Below, piece after piece: positions 16,409-24,621 of a stretch of DNA of 64,000 nt. Location of the stretch: NCBI RefSeq assembly GCF_000472445.1, contig NZ_AXAJ01000001.1, forward strand, positions 248,643-312,642, in the 5' to 3' direction. Below the pieces are notes generated by a model. It did no database searches. It saw nothing but the letters and a program-made list of their open reading frames with translations, and was not told where the DNA came from. The position numbers and the translations under genes were made by a program. Origin of the DNA: Burkholderia sp. WSM2230 (GTDB lineage: Bacteria; Pseudomonadota; Gammaproteobacteria; Burkholderiales; Burkholderiaceae). Each line of letters starts with the position of its first letter. Positions within the stretch are counted from its first letter, which is position 1.

Positions 16409-17737
16409 TTACTGCACGGTGGCGAGCACGTCGCCGACCGTCTTGAAGATGTGCGCGATCTGCTCTTCGTTGATGATGAGCGGCGGCGAAAACGCCAGAA
16501 TGTCGCCGGTAAAGCGCACCAGCACGCCCGCCTCGAAGCATTTGACGAACGCTTCGTAGGCGCGCGCGCCCGGCGCGCCGTCGCGCGATTCGAGCTCGAT
16601 GCCCGCGATCATCCCGAGGTTGCGGATGTCCTTGACGTGCTTCGCGCCGCGCAGCGAATGAGCGGCGGCTTCGAACGTCGGCGCCAGCGAAACAGCGCGC
16701 TCGAACAGGCCCTCGCTGCGGTACAGGTCGAGCGTGGCGATGGCGGCGGCAACCGCGGCCGGGTGCGCCGAGTACGTGTAGCCGTGGAAGAGTTCGATTG
16801 CGCCTTGCGCGCCGGCGTTGACGATCGTGTCGTGCACCGTGCGGCTCGCCGCGACTGCGCCCAGCGGAATCGACGCGTTGTTGATCGCCTTGGCCATCGT
16901 GATGAGGTCGGGCGTTACGCCGAAATATTCGCTGGCCGTGGCCTTGCCGACGCGGCCAAAGCCCGTGATCACTTCGTCGAAAATGAGCAGGATGCCGTGC
17001 TTCGTGCAGATTTCGCGCAGCTTCTGCAGGTAGCCTTGCGGCGGAATCAGCACGCCAGTGGAGCCCGCGACCGGTTCCACGATCACCGCGGCAATCGTCG
17101 ATGCATCGTGCAGCGCGACGATGCGCTCCAGTTCGTCCGCGAGATGGGCGCCCCAGGCCGGCTGACCCTTGGTGAACGCGTTCTGTTCGAGGTTGTGCGT
17201 ATGCGGCAGATGGTCGACCGCCGGCAGCAATGCGCCGGAAAAGGTCTTGCGGTTCGGCGCGATGCCGCCGACCGAGATGCCGCCGAAGCCCACGCCATGA
17301 TAACCGCGTTCCCGGCCGATCAGGCGCGTGCGCTGCGCTTCTCCGCGCGAGCGGTGATAGGCGAGCGCGATTTTCAGCGCGGTGTCGACGGATTCCGAAC
17401 CCGAGTTCGTGAAGAAAATGCGGTCGAGGCCTTCAGGCATCAGTTCCGCGACCTTGGTGGCGGCTTCGAACGCGAGCGGGTGGCCCATCTGGAAGGTCGG
17501 CGCAAAGTCGAGCTTGGAAAGCTGCTGCGTGATGGCGGCGACGATCTCGTCGCGGCCGTGGCCAGCGTTCACACACCACAGGCCCGCGCAGCCGTCGAGC
17601 ACTTCGCGGCCGTCGGTGCTGCGGTAATACATGCCTTTCGCCGATTCGAGCAGGCGCGGCGCGGCCTTGAACTGGCGGTTGGCGGTGAAGGGCATCCAGA
17701 AAGACGACAGATCGTCGATGACGGGGCGCGAAGTCAT
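16409..17737 (-). CDS. Omega-amino acid (beta-alanine):pyruvate aminotransferase family protein
   Basis: This 442-residue class III PLP aminotransferase closely resembles the BauA/omega-transaminase group (WMPF near the start, AGHGRDEI, FTNSGSES, GRERGYHGVG, FDEVITGFGR). D254 binds the pyridine nitrogen and K283 in TMAKAINN forms the aldimine. It would move the terminal amino group of beta-alanine or a similar amine to pyruvate. GGAG precedes the start at 17737. It is transcribed divergently from a MocR regulator across a 222-bp gap with repeated AACTGT motifs, a common arrangement in which the regulator senses the same amine or PLP adduct. Substrate not certain. Confidence 0.9.
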   Translation of the reverse strand: MTSRPVIDDLSSFWMPFTANRQFKAAPRLLESAKGMYYRSTDGREVLDGCAGLWCVNAGHGRDEIVAAITQQLSKLDFAPTFQMGHPLAFEAATKVAELMPEGLDRIFFTNSGSESVDTALKIALAYHRSRGEAQRTRLIGRERGYHGVGFGGISVGGIAPNRKTFSGALLPAVDHLPHTHNLEQNAFTKGQPAWGAHLADELERIVALHDASTIAAVIVEPVAGSTGVLIPPQGYLQKLREICTKHGILLIFDEVITGFGRVGKATASEYFGVTPDLITMAKAINNASIPLGAVAASRTVHDTIVNAGAQGAIELFHGYTYSAHPAAVAAAIATLDLYRSEGLFERAVSLAPTFEAAAHSLRGAKHVKDIRNLGMIAGIELESRDGAPGARAYEAFVKCFEAGVLVRFTGDILAFSPPLIINEEQIAHIFKTVGDVLATVQ

Positions 17738-17816
17738 GGTTTCTCCTCGAAGCGGTTTCCCAAGCGGGACTTGCTTTGGGCGTTCCCCCAGAGGGATTCC
17801 ACCGGGGCATAGCCAA

Positions 17817-17901
17817 AACTGTAGCGTTCGCGGTTTAATGGCGGCATAAACAGTTGACGCGGTGTCGCGCTAACTGTGTTGGTGGATTCGCGGTAACTGT
17901 G
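17817..17901. promoter_or_regulatory. Candidate MocR operator: repeated AACTGT boxes
   Basis: The gap between the aminotransferase and the MocR gene holds AACTGT at 17817-17822, 17872-17877 and 17895-17900, plus its complement ACAGTT at 17850-17855. The last two direct copies extend to TAACTGTG (17871-17878 and 17894-17901), 23 bp apart, about two helical turns. MocR proteins usually bind such direct repeats in a divergent promoter. The match of motif, spacing and position is seen; binding is inferred. Confidence 0.55.
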
Positions 17902-17959
17902 CCGACGTCATTCACTTCCAGCCGTCCGCCGCGGCCGGCTTCTTTGTCCGACTCTGACC

Positions 17960-19375
17960 ATGATCGAATTGAACCTCGAGCGCGACCGGCGCGCCGCCCC
18001 GACGCTGGTCGAGCAGGTCGTGCAAGGTTTTGCGCAAGCCATCGAGGCGCACTCGCTGCGCGCGGGCGCGCTACTGCCTTCGGTGCGGCAACTGGCGCAG
18101 ACCCACGAACTGAGCACCTTCACGGTCACTGAGGCGTACAACCGTCTTGTCTCGATGGGGCTCGTGGTCGCGCGGCGCGGCTCGGGTTATCGCGTCGCGG
18201 CGCGCTCGCCTGCACCGCGAGCCGCCGTCACCGACTGGCAGCCGCCGAGCCTCACCGCGACGTGGCTGCTGTCCGACGTGTTCGCCGACCATTCGGTGCC
18301 GATCAAGGCAGGCGGCGGCTGGCTGCCGAACGAGTGGGTCAACGAGACCGGCCTGCAGCACGCGCTGCGCGCGATGAGCCGCGTGCCCGCGGCGCGGCTC
18401 GGCGATTATGGCCACCCGTACGGTTTTGCGCCGTTGCGCGAGCGTATCGCCGAGCAGCTCGACCGGCATGGCTTGCCTGTCGACGTGTCCAACGTGCTGC
18501 TCACGCAGGGTGCTACGCAAGGGCTCGATCTGATCGTACGCACCTTGCTGCGCGCGGGCGACGCGGTGATCGTCGAAGATCCGGGCTATTGCAATCTGCT
18601 GCAGATTCTCAAGCTTGCGGGGCTCATCGTGCATGGCGTGCCGCGCACGCCCGCCGGCGTGGATACTGACGTGCTCGAAGCGCTCGTCGCCGAGCACAAG
18701 CCGAAGGCTATTTTCGTCAACACGACGCTGCAGAATCCGACCGGCGCGACCTTCGGCATGTCGGCGGCCTTCCGTTTACTGCAGATCGCCGAACGCCAGC
18801 GCATGTGGGTGATCGAGGACGACGTGAGCCGCGAACTCGCGCCGTCCGGCGCGCCGCTGTTTGCAGCGATGGAGGGCTTGCAGCGCGTGCTGTATGTTGG
18901 CGGCTTTTCGAAGACGGTCACGCCGGGGCTGCGCTGCGGCTACGTCGTGGCGGAGCGCGCGGTGCTGCGCGAGCTGGCGCGCACGAAGATGGCGGTGGGG
19001 CTGACGTCGTCGGAGGCGATTGAGCGGATCGTCGACAAGGTGCTGCTGGAGGGCCGTTACGTGCGTCACGTGGAAGCGGTCAACGAGCGGCTCAAGCTCG
19101 CGCATGCCACCGTCGAGGAGCGGCTCGACTCGCTCGGCCTCGAAGTGTTTCATCGTCCGCGAGCGGGGCTTTTTTTGTGGGCGCGCCTCGCCATTGAGGC
19201 CGAGCGTGCCGGCGACGTCGCGACGGCCGCGCTCAAGCACGGCATCTGGCTCGCGCCGGGCTCGTACTTCCGACCCGACGACGCGCCCAGCGCGTGGTTC
19301 CGCTTCAACGTCCCCTATTCGACCGACGACGCGTTGTGGCGCTTCATCGAGCGCGTGGAGCGCGGTGCGGTCTAG
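17960..19375 (+). CDS. MocR-family (GntR/aminotransferase fusion) transcriptional regulator
   Basis: This 471-residue protein has an N-terminal GntR winged helix (LPSVRQLAQTHELSTFTVTEAYNRL, about 38-64, then ARRGSGYRV) joined to a fold-type I aminotransferase domain. K318 in GGFSKTV is the expected PLP lysine and NPTG (259-262) is the typical substrate-site motif. Such proteins use PLP or a PLP-amine adduct as ligand rather than catalysing. It faces a BauA-like transaminase divergently, so it most likely activates that gene. The downstream LysE-type exporter is convergent. Confidence 0.92.
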   Translation: MIELNLERDRRAAPTLVEQVVQGFAQAIEAHSLRAGALLPSVRQLAQTHELSTFTVTEAYNRLVSMGLVVARRGSGYRVAARSPAPRAAVTDWQPPSLTATWLLSDVFADHSVPIKAGGGWLPNEWVNETGLQHALRAMSRVPAARLGDYGHPYGFAPLRERIAEQLDRHGLPVDVSNVLLTQGATQGLDLIVRTLLRAGDAVIVEDPGYCNLLQILKLAGLIVHGVPRTPAGVDTDVLEALVAEHKPKAIFVNTTLQNPTGATFGMSAAFRLLQIAERQRMWVIEDDVSRELAPSGAPLFAAMEGLQRVLYVGGFSKTVTPGLRCGYVVAERAVLRELARTKMAVGLTSSEAIERIVDKVLLEGRYVRHVEAVNERLKLAHATVEERLDSLGLEVFHRPRAGLFLWARLAIEAERAGDVATAALKHGIWLAPGSYFRPDDAPSAWFRFNVPYSTDDALWRFIERVERGAV

Positions 19376-19393
19376 CCGCGCCCGTCTGGCGGC

Positions 19394-20020
19394 TCACGCG
19401 GCGGCTGCGTCGAACAGCTTGAGCGCGATCGGGTAAAGGGATGCGACGAGAAGCAACGCCATTGTGATGTTGAAGGTGCGCAGACGCCGCGCGTCGGACA
19501 ACACGCGCCGCATCGCGGTGCCGAAACCGGCCCACAGGCAGATGCACGGAAAGCCGATCACATAGAACAGCACGGCCATGGCAACCGCGTTCATACTGTA
19601 GCTCTCGCTCAGGTGGATGGTCGTGGCGGCGGTCAGCACCATCATCCATGCCTTGGGGTTGACCCACTGGAAAGCGATGGCTTCGTAGAACCTCATGGGC
19701 CGGCGTTCGCCCTGCTTGACCTTCAGTTCGCCCGACGTGCCGATCTTCCACGCGAGGTAGAGCAGGTAAGCGACGCTTGCCACTTCGAGCACCGTGTACA
19801 GCACCGGGAAGTGGAGGAAGGCCTCGCCGAGACCGACGCCGACCGACAGCATCAACAGCACGACGCCTGCACTGATGCCCGAAATATGCGGCAACGTGCG
19901 GCGAAAACCGAAGTTGACGCCCGAGGCGAGCAACATCGTATTGTTCGGACCGGGGGTGATGCTGGTGACGAGCGCGAACAGAATGCCGGCGGGCAGCGCG
20001 CTGAGCGTGAGTGAGAACAT
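19394..20020 (-). CDS. LysE/RhtB-family amino acid exporter
   Basis: This 208-residue polytopic membrane protein carries the family signature SITPGPNNTMLLASG near the N-terminus and about five or six hydrophobic helices. It exports an amino acid or homoserine-lactone-like solute. A longer start at 20056 is possible, but ATG 20020 has GGAG 7 bases upstream and begins directly with the first helix (FSLTLSALPAG). It converges with mocR with an 18-bp gap. Its upstream region carries strong GTACAG-type inverted repeats. Confidence 0.88.
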   Translation of the reverse strand: MFSLTLSALPAGILFALVTSITPGPNNTMLLASGVNFGFRRTLPHISGISAGVVLLMLSVGVGLGEAFLHFPVLYTVLEVASVAYLLYLAWKIGTSGELKVKQGERRPMRFYEAIAFQWVNPKAWMMVLTAATTIHLSESYSMNAVAMAVLFYVIGFPCICLWAGFGTAMRRVLSDARRLRTFNITMALLLVASLYPIALKLFDAAAA

Positions 20021-20070
20021 GGCGGGCTCCAGAGGCGGGCAGGGACGTTTGAGCATTCTAGCGAGCGTTG

Positions 20071-20115
20071 CCGGTACAGTACCTGTACGGTTTGAGGGAT
20101 GATGTCCGGTACAGG
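20071..20115 (-). promoter_or_regulatory. Candidate operator upstream of the LysE-type exporter
   Basis: CCGGTACAG at 20071-20079 and CCTGTACGG at 20082-20090 form a near-perfect inverted repeat around TA, and CCGGTACAGG recurs at 20106-20115. They lie 50-95 bp before the exporter start, where a repressor or activator would bind. The remaining gap to 20392 holds no gene that I recognise. Confidence 0.45.
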
Positions 20116-20392
20116 AAAACGGCCGAGCGGTGCGTCAGTCCTTGAGGCGCAAACTGTCAAACGACAGTAATAGTGAGATGGAGCAGAACGCTACACGTTC
20201 GTTGGCGGCGAGGTCTGGCGCGCGGTTTGACAGGCATGATCGCTCCATCCGGCGGGATCGCTGATATGGCAACAGTCGGCCATGAGCGGTCGCTTCGTCG
20301 CCGTGTCCGCATAGCAGCCGTTCGGCGGTACAGTGACGCTCCGCGCGCTGCGGCGAGGGTATGATCGCACTTTAAATCCGCTTGATTTCGGC

Positions 20393-21187
20393 ATGCTCGC
20401 GCTCAAACTAACGCTTGTCCCGCTGTTCTTGTTTGTCGTTTCCATGTCGGGTAAATGGTGGGGGCCATCTATCGCTGGCTGGTTGGCGGGTCTACCTGTG
20501 GTCGCCGGTCCGATTCTATTCATTCTCGTGCTCACGCATGGCCCGAGCTTCGGCGCGCGCGCTGCCACGCTGTCCCTCTCCGCGATCCTCGCATCCGAAG
20601 CATTCAATTTCGCGTATGCATGGACGTGCCGCTCGCGTTCGTGGCCGGAAGCGTTAGCTGTCGGTCTCGTTACTTGGTTTATCTCGGCGTGTGGCTTATC
20701 AATGTTGCCGACTTCACCTATTTGGGCCGCAACCGCCGCCCTCGCTGCCGTGTGCTTCGGCCAGTCGTTCTTGCCGCGCAGCGCGGCGGTCGCACCTGGC
20801 GCGCCGCTTACGCGGGCCGATCTGATAGGCAGGATGGTTGCTGGCGCGGTCCTGACGTTATTGGTTACCTCGTTATCCGGTTGGGCGGGCCCTGCATGGA
20901 GCGGTTTGCTCGCGGTATTTCCACTGCTCGGGATTGTTTTATCGGTGTCTTCACACCGAGCACACGGGCCAGCCTTCGTGATTTCGCTGCTGCGGGGCAT
21001 GGTGCTTGGCAGGTTCTCGTTTGCAGCCTTTTGTTTGCTGCTTACGTTCTCACTGTCTTACCAGCGTCCACTTGTGGCCTTCGCCGAGGCCTCGGTCGTG
21101 GCGATGATCGTGCAGTGGGGCACCAAGCGACTGGCAACGATGCAGCGCGCAAAAATTGCGGAGCGGAACGTCGCTGCTATGGATTGA
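20393..21187 (+). CDS. Conserved integral membrane protein of unknown function
   Basis: This protein of about 264 residues has roughly eight hydrophobic helices. It begins MLALKLTLVPLFLFVV and continues WWGPSIAGWLAGLPVVAGP, a conserved opening I associate with uncharacterised proteobacterial inner-membrane proteins. The frame is open from 20333, but starting at ATG 20393 puts the first helix at the N-terminus as in similar proteins; no good ribosome site helps decide. No transport or catalytic motif is seen. It stands alone between the LysE gene and an IS remnant. Confidence 0.65.
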   Translation: MLALKLTLVPLFLFVVSMSGKWWGPSIAGWLAGLPVVAGPILFILVLTHGPSFGARAATLSLSAILASEAFNFAYAWTCRSRSWPEALAVGLVTWFISACGLSMLPTSPIWAATAALAAVCFGQSFLPRSAAVAPGAPLTRADLIGRMVAGAVLTLLVTSLSGWAGPAWSGLLAVFPLLGIVLSVSSHRAHGPAFVISLLRGMVLGRFSFAAFCLLLTFSLSYQRPLVAFAEASVVAMIVQWGTKRLATMQRAKIAERNVAAMD

Positions 21188-21338
21188 CGCTTCAACCGAA
21201 TCTCGCTGGCTGGAAGCTGGCTGAGCGTCTGCTTTCATATGGATCGACCGTCCCTTCCGGGTCGATGGACTGATATGACTGTCATGCAACTCTCCATGTC
21301 GTCGTTCAGGGAATGTGGCTACAGCCTGATTTGACGAC

Positions 21339-21476
21339 GTTCGGGATGGCGAGGGACATCGCCAGTCTGCTGACGCCCTGGATGCAGCCCGCGAGCTCTT
21401 GCGCAACGGCAACCACGCTCGTGTTTACGTTCTTGCCACGCGCTGCGAGCTTGCAATATCGCCGGCACCGTCGCAG
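21339..21476 (-). mobile_element. Remnant of an IS110-family transposase C-terminus
   Basis: On the minus strand a short stretch reads CRRYCKLAARGKNVNTSVVA followed by VAQELAGCIQ. This matches the well-conserved C-terminal region of IS110/IS116/IS902 transposases (RYxKLxARGKxxNxxVVAxARELAGF). Nothing of the N-terminal DEDD domain is present and no flanking terminal repeats are visible. The 361-bp gap (21188-21548) that contains it has no other gene; a small hairpin (ATCGACC 21243-21249 / GGTCGAT 21260-21266) lies to its left. Confidence 0.55.
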
Positions 21477-21548
21477 CGGAGCATCCCATGGGCGGTCAAT
21501 GATCGTTTCGGGACGGTTTCGGACGCCTACGGCCGTGGCGGCCTGCAA

Positions 21549-22715
21549 TCACCGCGCGCGCAGCGCGTCGACGACGTTCATGCGCGACGCGCGCAACGCG
21601 GGCAGAAAGCCGCCGACCAACCCCATGGTCACCGAGAACGCCAATGTCTTCCCGACAATAGCGGGCGTCAGGATGAAGCGGAACGACAGGTCCGCGAAGG
21701 TCTGGAAGTTGGTTGTGGAGAACGACGCGAACTGCATGAACGCCGCGCAGCCAAGCCCCGCCAGTCCGCCGACAAGCCCCAGCAGCATCGCTTCGACGAG
21801 GAAGGCCGCGAGCACGTTCGCGCGCTTGAAGCCGAGCGCGCGCAACGTGCCGATCTCCGCCACGCGATTCGCCACGGACGCATACATCGTGATCATCGCG
21901 CCGATCATCGCGGCGATCGAAAAGATGGCCGACAGCGTGAAGCCGAGTATGTTGAGGAACGTCGACAGCGCCTTCGACTGGTCGCTGTAAAAGGTTCGCT
22001 CGCGTTTCGCTTCGTCGGCGAGGCGCGGGTCGACGTCGATATCGCTCCTGAAGCGCTCCAACTGATCGCCCTGTGCAAGCCGCACGACCATCGACGAATA
22101 ACTCGTCCGGCGAAACGCCTGCATCAGCTGGTCGGCATCGCCCCAGATCTCCGAATCGAACCCGCTGCCGCCCGCGTCGAATGTGCCGACCACGGTCCAC
22201 TCCCGCTGCGCAAAACGCAAATGCTCGCCAGGCTGCGTGCCCGCGAAGCCCTTTGCAATGCTGCTGCCGACCACAATCTCCGACGATCCCGGCGTGAAGA
22301 GGCGCCCCGATGCAAGCCGTACCTGGGGCCGCAAGCCGATACCCGCCTGCGACACACCGCGTATCACCACGTTCGACGGCTTGCCCGAGCCGATTTTCGC
22401 CAGCGAGATCAGCACGACCGACTCTTTTGACGCGAGCCTTCGTCCGTCGGCGCCGACCGCGACGGCAGGATGCATCTCGATCACGTTGGCCTGATTGCGG
22501 TCGATCGCGCTCTGCACTTCCGTCTCCGCGCCCTTGCGGATCACGACGACGTTGTCCTCTTCGCCCGTCGAGACCAGTGTTTTCTTGAGACCCGCGTCGA
22601 GCATCAGCACCGTCGAGAACACGAATACGACCAGCGCGAGTCCCCCCGCCGTAAGCGCCGTCGTCAGGCGACGGGTCCACAGGTTGCGGGCGATATATGA
22701 AAGCGGAATGGCCAC
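21549..22715 (-). CDS. ABC transporter permease, MacB/FtsX type (second permease)
   Basis: This 388-residue protein has one N-terminal helix (about 20-42), a large periplasmic domain, and three C-terminal helices with the FtsX signature (MITMYASVANRVAEIGTLRALG). It ends ALRASRMNVVDALRAR, the standard MacB-type tail. It starts with GTG, 6 bases after the stop of the first permease. With the ATPase at 23898 and the adaptor at 24622 it forms a tripartite-type exporter. Compared with the first permease it is a distant paralogue, so the transporter is probably a heterodimer. Confidence 0.9.
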   Translation of the reverse strand: MAIPLSYIARNLWTRRLTTALTAGGLALVVFVFSTVLMLDAGLKKTLVSTGEEDNVVVIRKGAETEVQSAIDRNQANVIEMHPAVAVGADGRRLASKESVVLISLAKIGSGKPSNVVIRGVSQAGIGLRPQVRLASGRLFTPGSSEIVVGSSIAKGFAGTQPGEHLRFAQREWTVVGTFDAGGSGFDSEIWGDADQLMQAFRRTSYSSMVVRLAQGDQLERFRSDIDVDPRLADEAKRERTFYSDQSKALSTFLNILGFTLSAIFSIAAMIGAMITMYASVANRVAEIGTLRALGFKRANVLAAFLVEAMLLGLVGGLAGLGCAAFMQFASFSTTNFQTFADLSFRFILTPAIVGKTLAFSVTMGLVGGFLPALRASRMNVVDALRAR

Positions 22716-22721
22716 GATGCG

Positions 22722-23876
22722 CTACCCGATGGCCCGCAGGCCTTCGACGATCCGCACGCGCGCCGCCTGGATCGCCGGAATGATCGCCGCCGCCACGCCG
22801 ACGACACCCGCACACGCCGCCTGCAACAGCACCGTCTCGCGCGACACGTGGAAGACGGGGAATACGCCGCCTGTTGCCTGCCGGAAGATAGTGGCGGCGG
22901 GTGGCGTCAACAGCATGCCGAGCCCGCCGCCCGCGATGCACAGCGTCAACGACTCGCCGAACATCAGGAGCGCGAGAAAGCCCGGTCCGAAGCCGAGAGC
23001 CTTGAGCGTCGCATATTCGACGGTGCGCTCGCGCGCGCTCATCGCCATTGCATTCGCCATTACGGCCATGATGATGACGATCACCACATACGACACGACG
23101 CGGATGGCCGCGATGATCTGATTCGACATGGCGACGAAGCCGAGCTGGAACGCCTGCTCGGTCTCGGTCAGCGTTTCGGCGAGGGAGTTCCTGAACACGT
23201 TGTCGATATTGCGCGAGATCGCAGCGGCCTCCTCGGGAACCGCGATGCCCAGCACGTAGACACCGACCTGATCCGCACGCCGCCCGGGCATCTTGCGCAC
23301 CGATTCGTTCAGATAGTCCCAGTGAAAAATGAGTTGCCGGGTGATCGTCGATTCGTCGCGGCCATCCATGATGCCACGCACGACAAACTCCCAGGTGCCC
23401 GGATAGATCGTGCCTTTGATGGGAATGACGTCGCCGACCTTGAAGCCGAATTGCGTCGCGAGTTGCCGGCCGACGAGGCAGCCCTTGCGGTCGCGCTGGT
23501 AATCGCTGCGCTGTTGAGCGGGCACGATCAGCTCGGGATAGAGGTCCAGATAGTTGTCGGACACGGCGAACTGCGCGAAGAAGTTCTTCGGCTCACGATA
23601 CACGCCGCCGAACCAGCTTGAGCGCGCAACCAGCGTCACGCCTTCCACGCCGCGAATGCGGTTCTCGTAGCTGAGCGGCAGCGAGAACGACAGCGAAATG
23701 GCGTTACGCGTGACGAGCCGCGCGTTCGATGCGGCCGCGGCGCCCGCATACCACGCATCGACTACCGTATTGAGGAGGCCGTATGCGAGCACCGCGATCG
23801 TGAGCCCGAGCACCGTCAACGCAGTGCGCAGCTTGTGGCGCAGCGCGTTGCGCGTGATCAGCTTCAGCGCGTGCAT
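22722..23876 (-). CDS. ABC transporter permease, MacB/FtsX type (first permease)
   Basis: This 384-residue protein has the same fold as its neighbour: N-terminal helix ([18 protein letters not shown]), periplasmic domain, then three C-terminal helices with [17 protein letters not shown]. It ends [22 protein letters not shown]. The ATPase gene ends 21 bp upstream. MacB-like exporters extrude macrolides, peptides or lipoproteins; this set lacks a TolC-type gene nearby, so an unlinked outer-membrane channel would be needed. Confidence 0.9.
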   Translation of the reverse strand: MHALKLITRNALRHKLRTALTVLGLTIAVLAYGLLNTVVDAWYAGAAAASNARLVTRNAISLSFSLPLSYENRIRGVEGVTLVARSSWFGGVYREPKNFFAQFAVSDNYLDLYPELIVPAQQRSDYQRDRKGCLVGRQLATQFGFKVGDVIPIKGTIYPGTWEFVVRGIMDGRDESTITRQLIFHWDYLNESVRKMPGRRADQVGVYVLGIAVPEEAAAISRNIDNVFRNSLAETLTETEQAFQLGFVAMSNQIIAAIRVVSYVVIVIIMAVMANAMAMSARERTVEYATLKALGFGPGFLALLMFGESLTLCIAGGGLGMLLTPPAATIFRQATGGVFPVFHVSRETVLLQAACAGVVGVAAAIIPAIQAARVRIVEGLRAIG

Positions 23877-23897
23877 GACGGCCTGCCGTCGCGCTGA

Positions 23898-24620
23898 TCA
23901 GCGTGTGTTGCCATCTGTCAGCTCCCCTTTGTCCAGATGCACGAGCGCATTCGCGGCGGCTGCCGCATGCGCGTCGTGCGTGACCATGATGATGGTCTTG
24001 CCCAGTTCGCGGTTCAGACGTTGCAGCATCGCGAGCACGTCTTCCGCCGATGCGCGATCGAGATCGCCCGTCGGTTCGTCGGCGACGATCAGCGTCGGGT
24101 CGGTGATGAGTGCGCGCGCAATCGCGACGCGCTGCTGCTGTCCGCCGGACAGCTCCGACGGATAGTGATGCGAACGGTTTGCCAGGTTGACCATCTCCAG
24201 CACCAGCTCGACGCGCTCGCGCCGCTCCTTGCGCGTGAGCCTCGTGAGCATTAGCGGCAACTCGATGTTCTCGAACGCCGTCAGCACCGGCATCAGGTTG
24301 TAGAACTGGAAGATGAAGCCGACGTTGGCCGCACGCCAGTCGGCCAGCGCCGCTTCGGACAGTTGCGTGATATCGAGCCCGCCCACGCGCAGCACGCCGT
24401 CATCGGGCCGGTCGATGCCCGCAATCAGGTTGAGCAGCGTGCTCTTGCCTGATCCCGACGGCCCCATCAATGCGATGAAGTCGCCTTCTTCGATCGAAAG
24501 CGTGATGTTGGACAGCACGGGCACCGTCTGCACGCCGCGCCGGTACGACTTCACGAGGTGCAAGATCTCGACCAGCGGCGCGGCGCCATTCGCGCGGTTC
24601 ATAGGTTGCTGCCCGCTCAC
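23898..24620 (-). CDS. ABC transporter ATP-binding protein, MacB/LolD type
   Basis: This 240-residue ATPase has Walker [10 protein letters not shown] (53-61), the Q-loop near [10 protein letters not shown], signature LSGGQQQR (157-164) and Walker [13 protein letters not shown]. These are the hallmarks of LolD/MacB-type ATPases. GTG 24620 comes one base after the adaptor stop, implying coupling; an ATG six codons on (24602) is an alternative start. It energises the two FtsX-type permeases that follow. Confidence 0.93.
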   Translation of the reverse strand: MSGQQPMNRANGAAPLVEILHLVKSYRRGVQTVPVLSNITLSIEEGDFIALMGPSGSGKSTLLNLIAGIDRPDDGVLRVGGLDITQLSEAALADWRAANVGFIFQFYNLMPVLTAFENIELPLMLTRLTRKERRERVELVLEMVNLANRSHHYPSELSGGQQQRVAIARALITDPTLIVADEPTGDLDRASAEDVLAMLQRLNRELGKTIIMVTHDAHAAAAANALVHLDKGELTDGNTR

Positions 24621-24621
24621 G

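Noticed and set aside
16451-17812. A 453-codon plus-strand open frame opposite the aminotransferase
   Set aside because: It is an Arg/Val/Gly-rich antisense shadow of a clear aminotransferase gene, typical of high-GC DNA.
20021-20392. A lysine-type riboswitch before the LysE exporter
   Set aside because: The conserved features are short DNA dyads suited to protein binding; no multi-helix aptamer could be drawn.
21496-22941. A 481-codon minus-strand frame over the two permeases
   Set aside because: Out of frame with both MacB-type permeases; low-complexity Arg/Gly composition.
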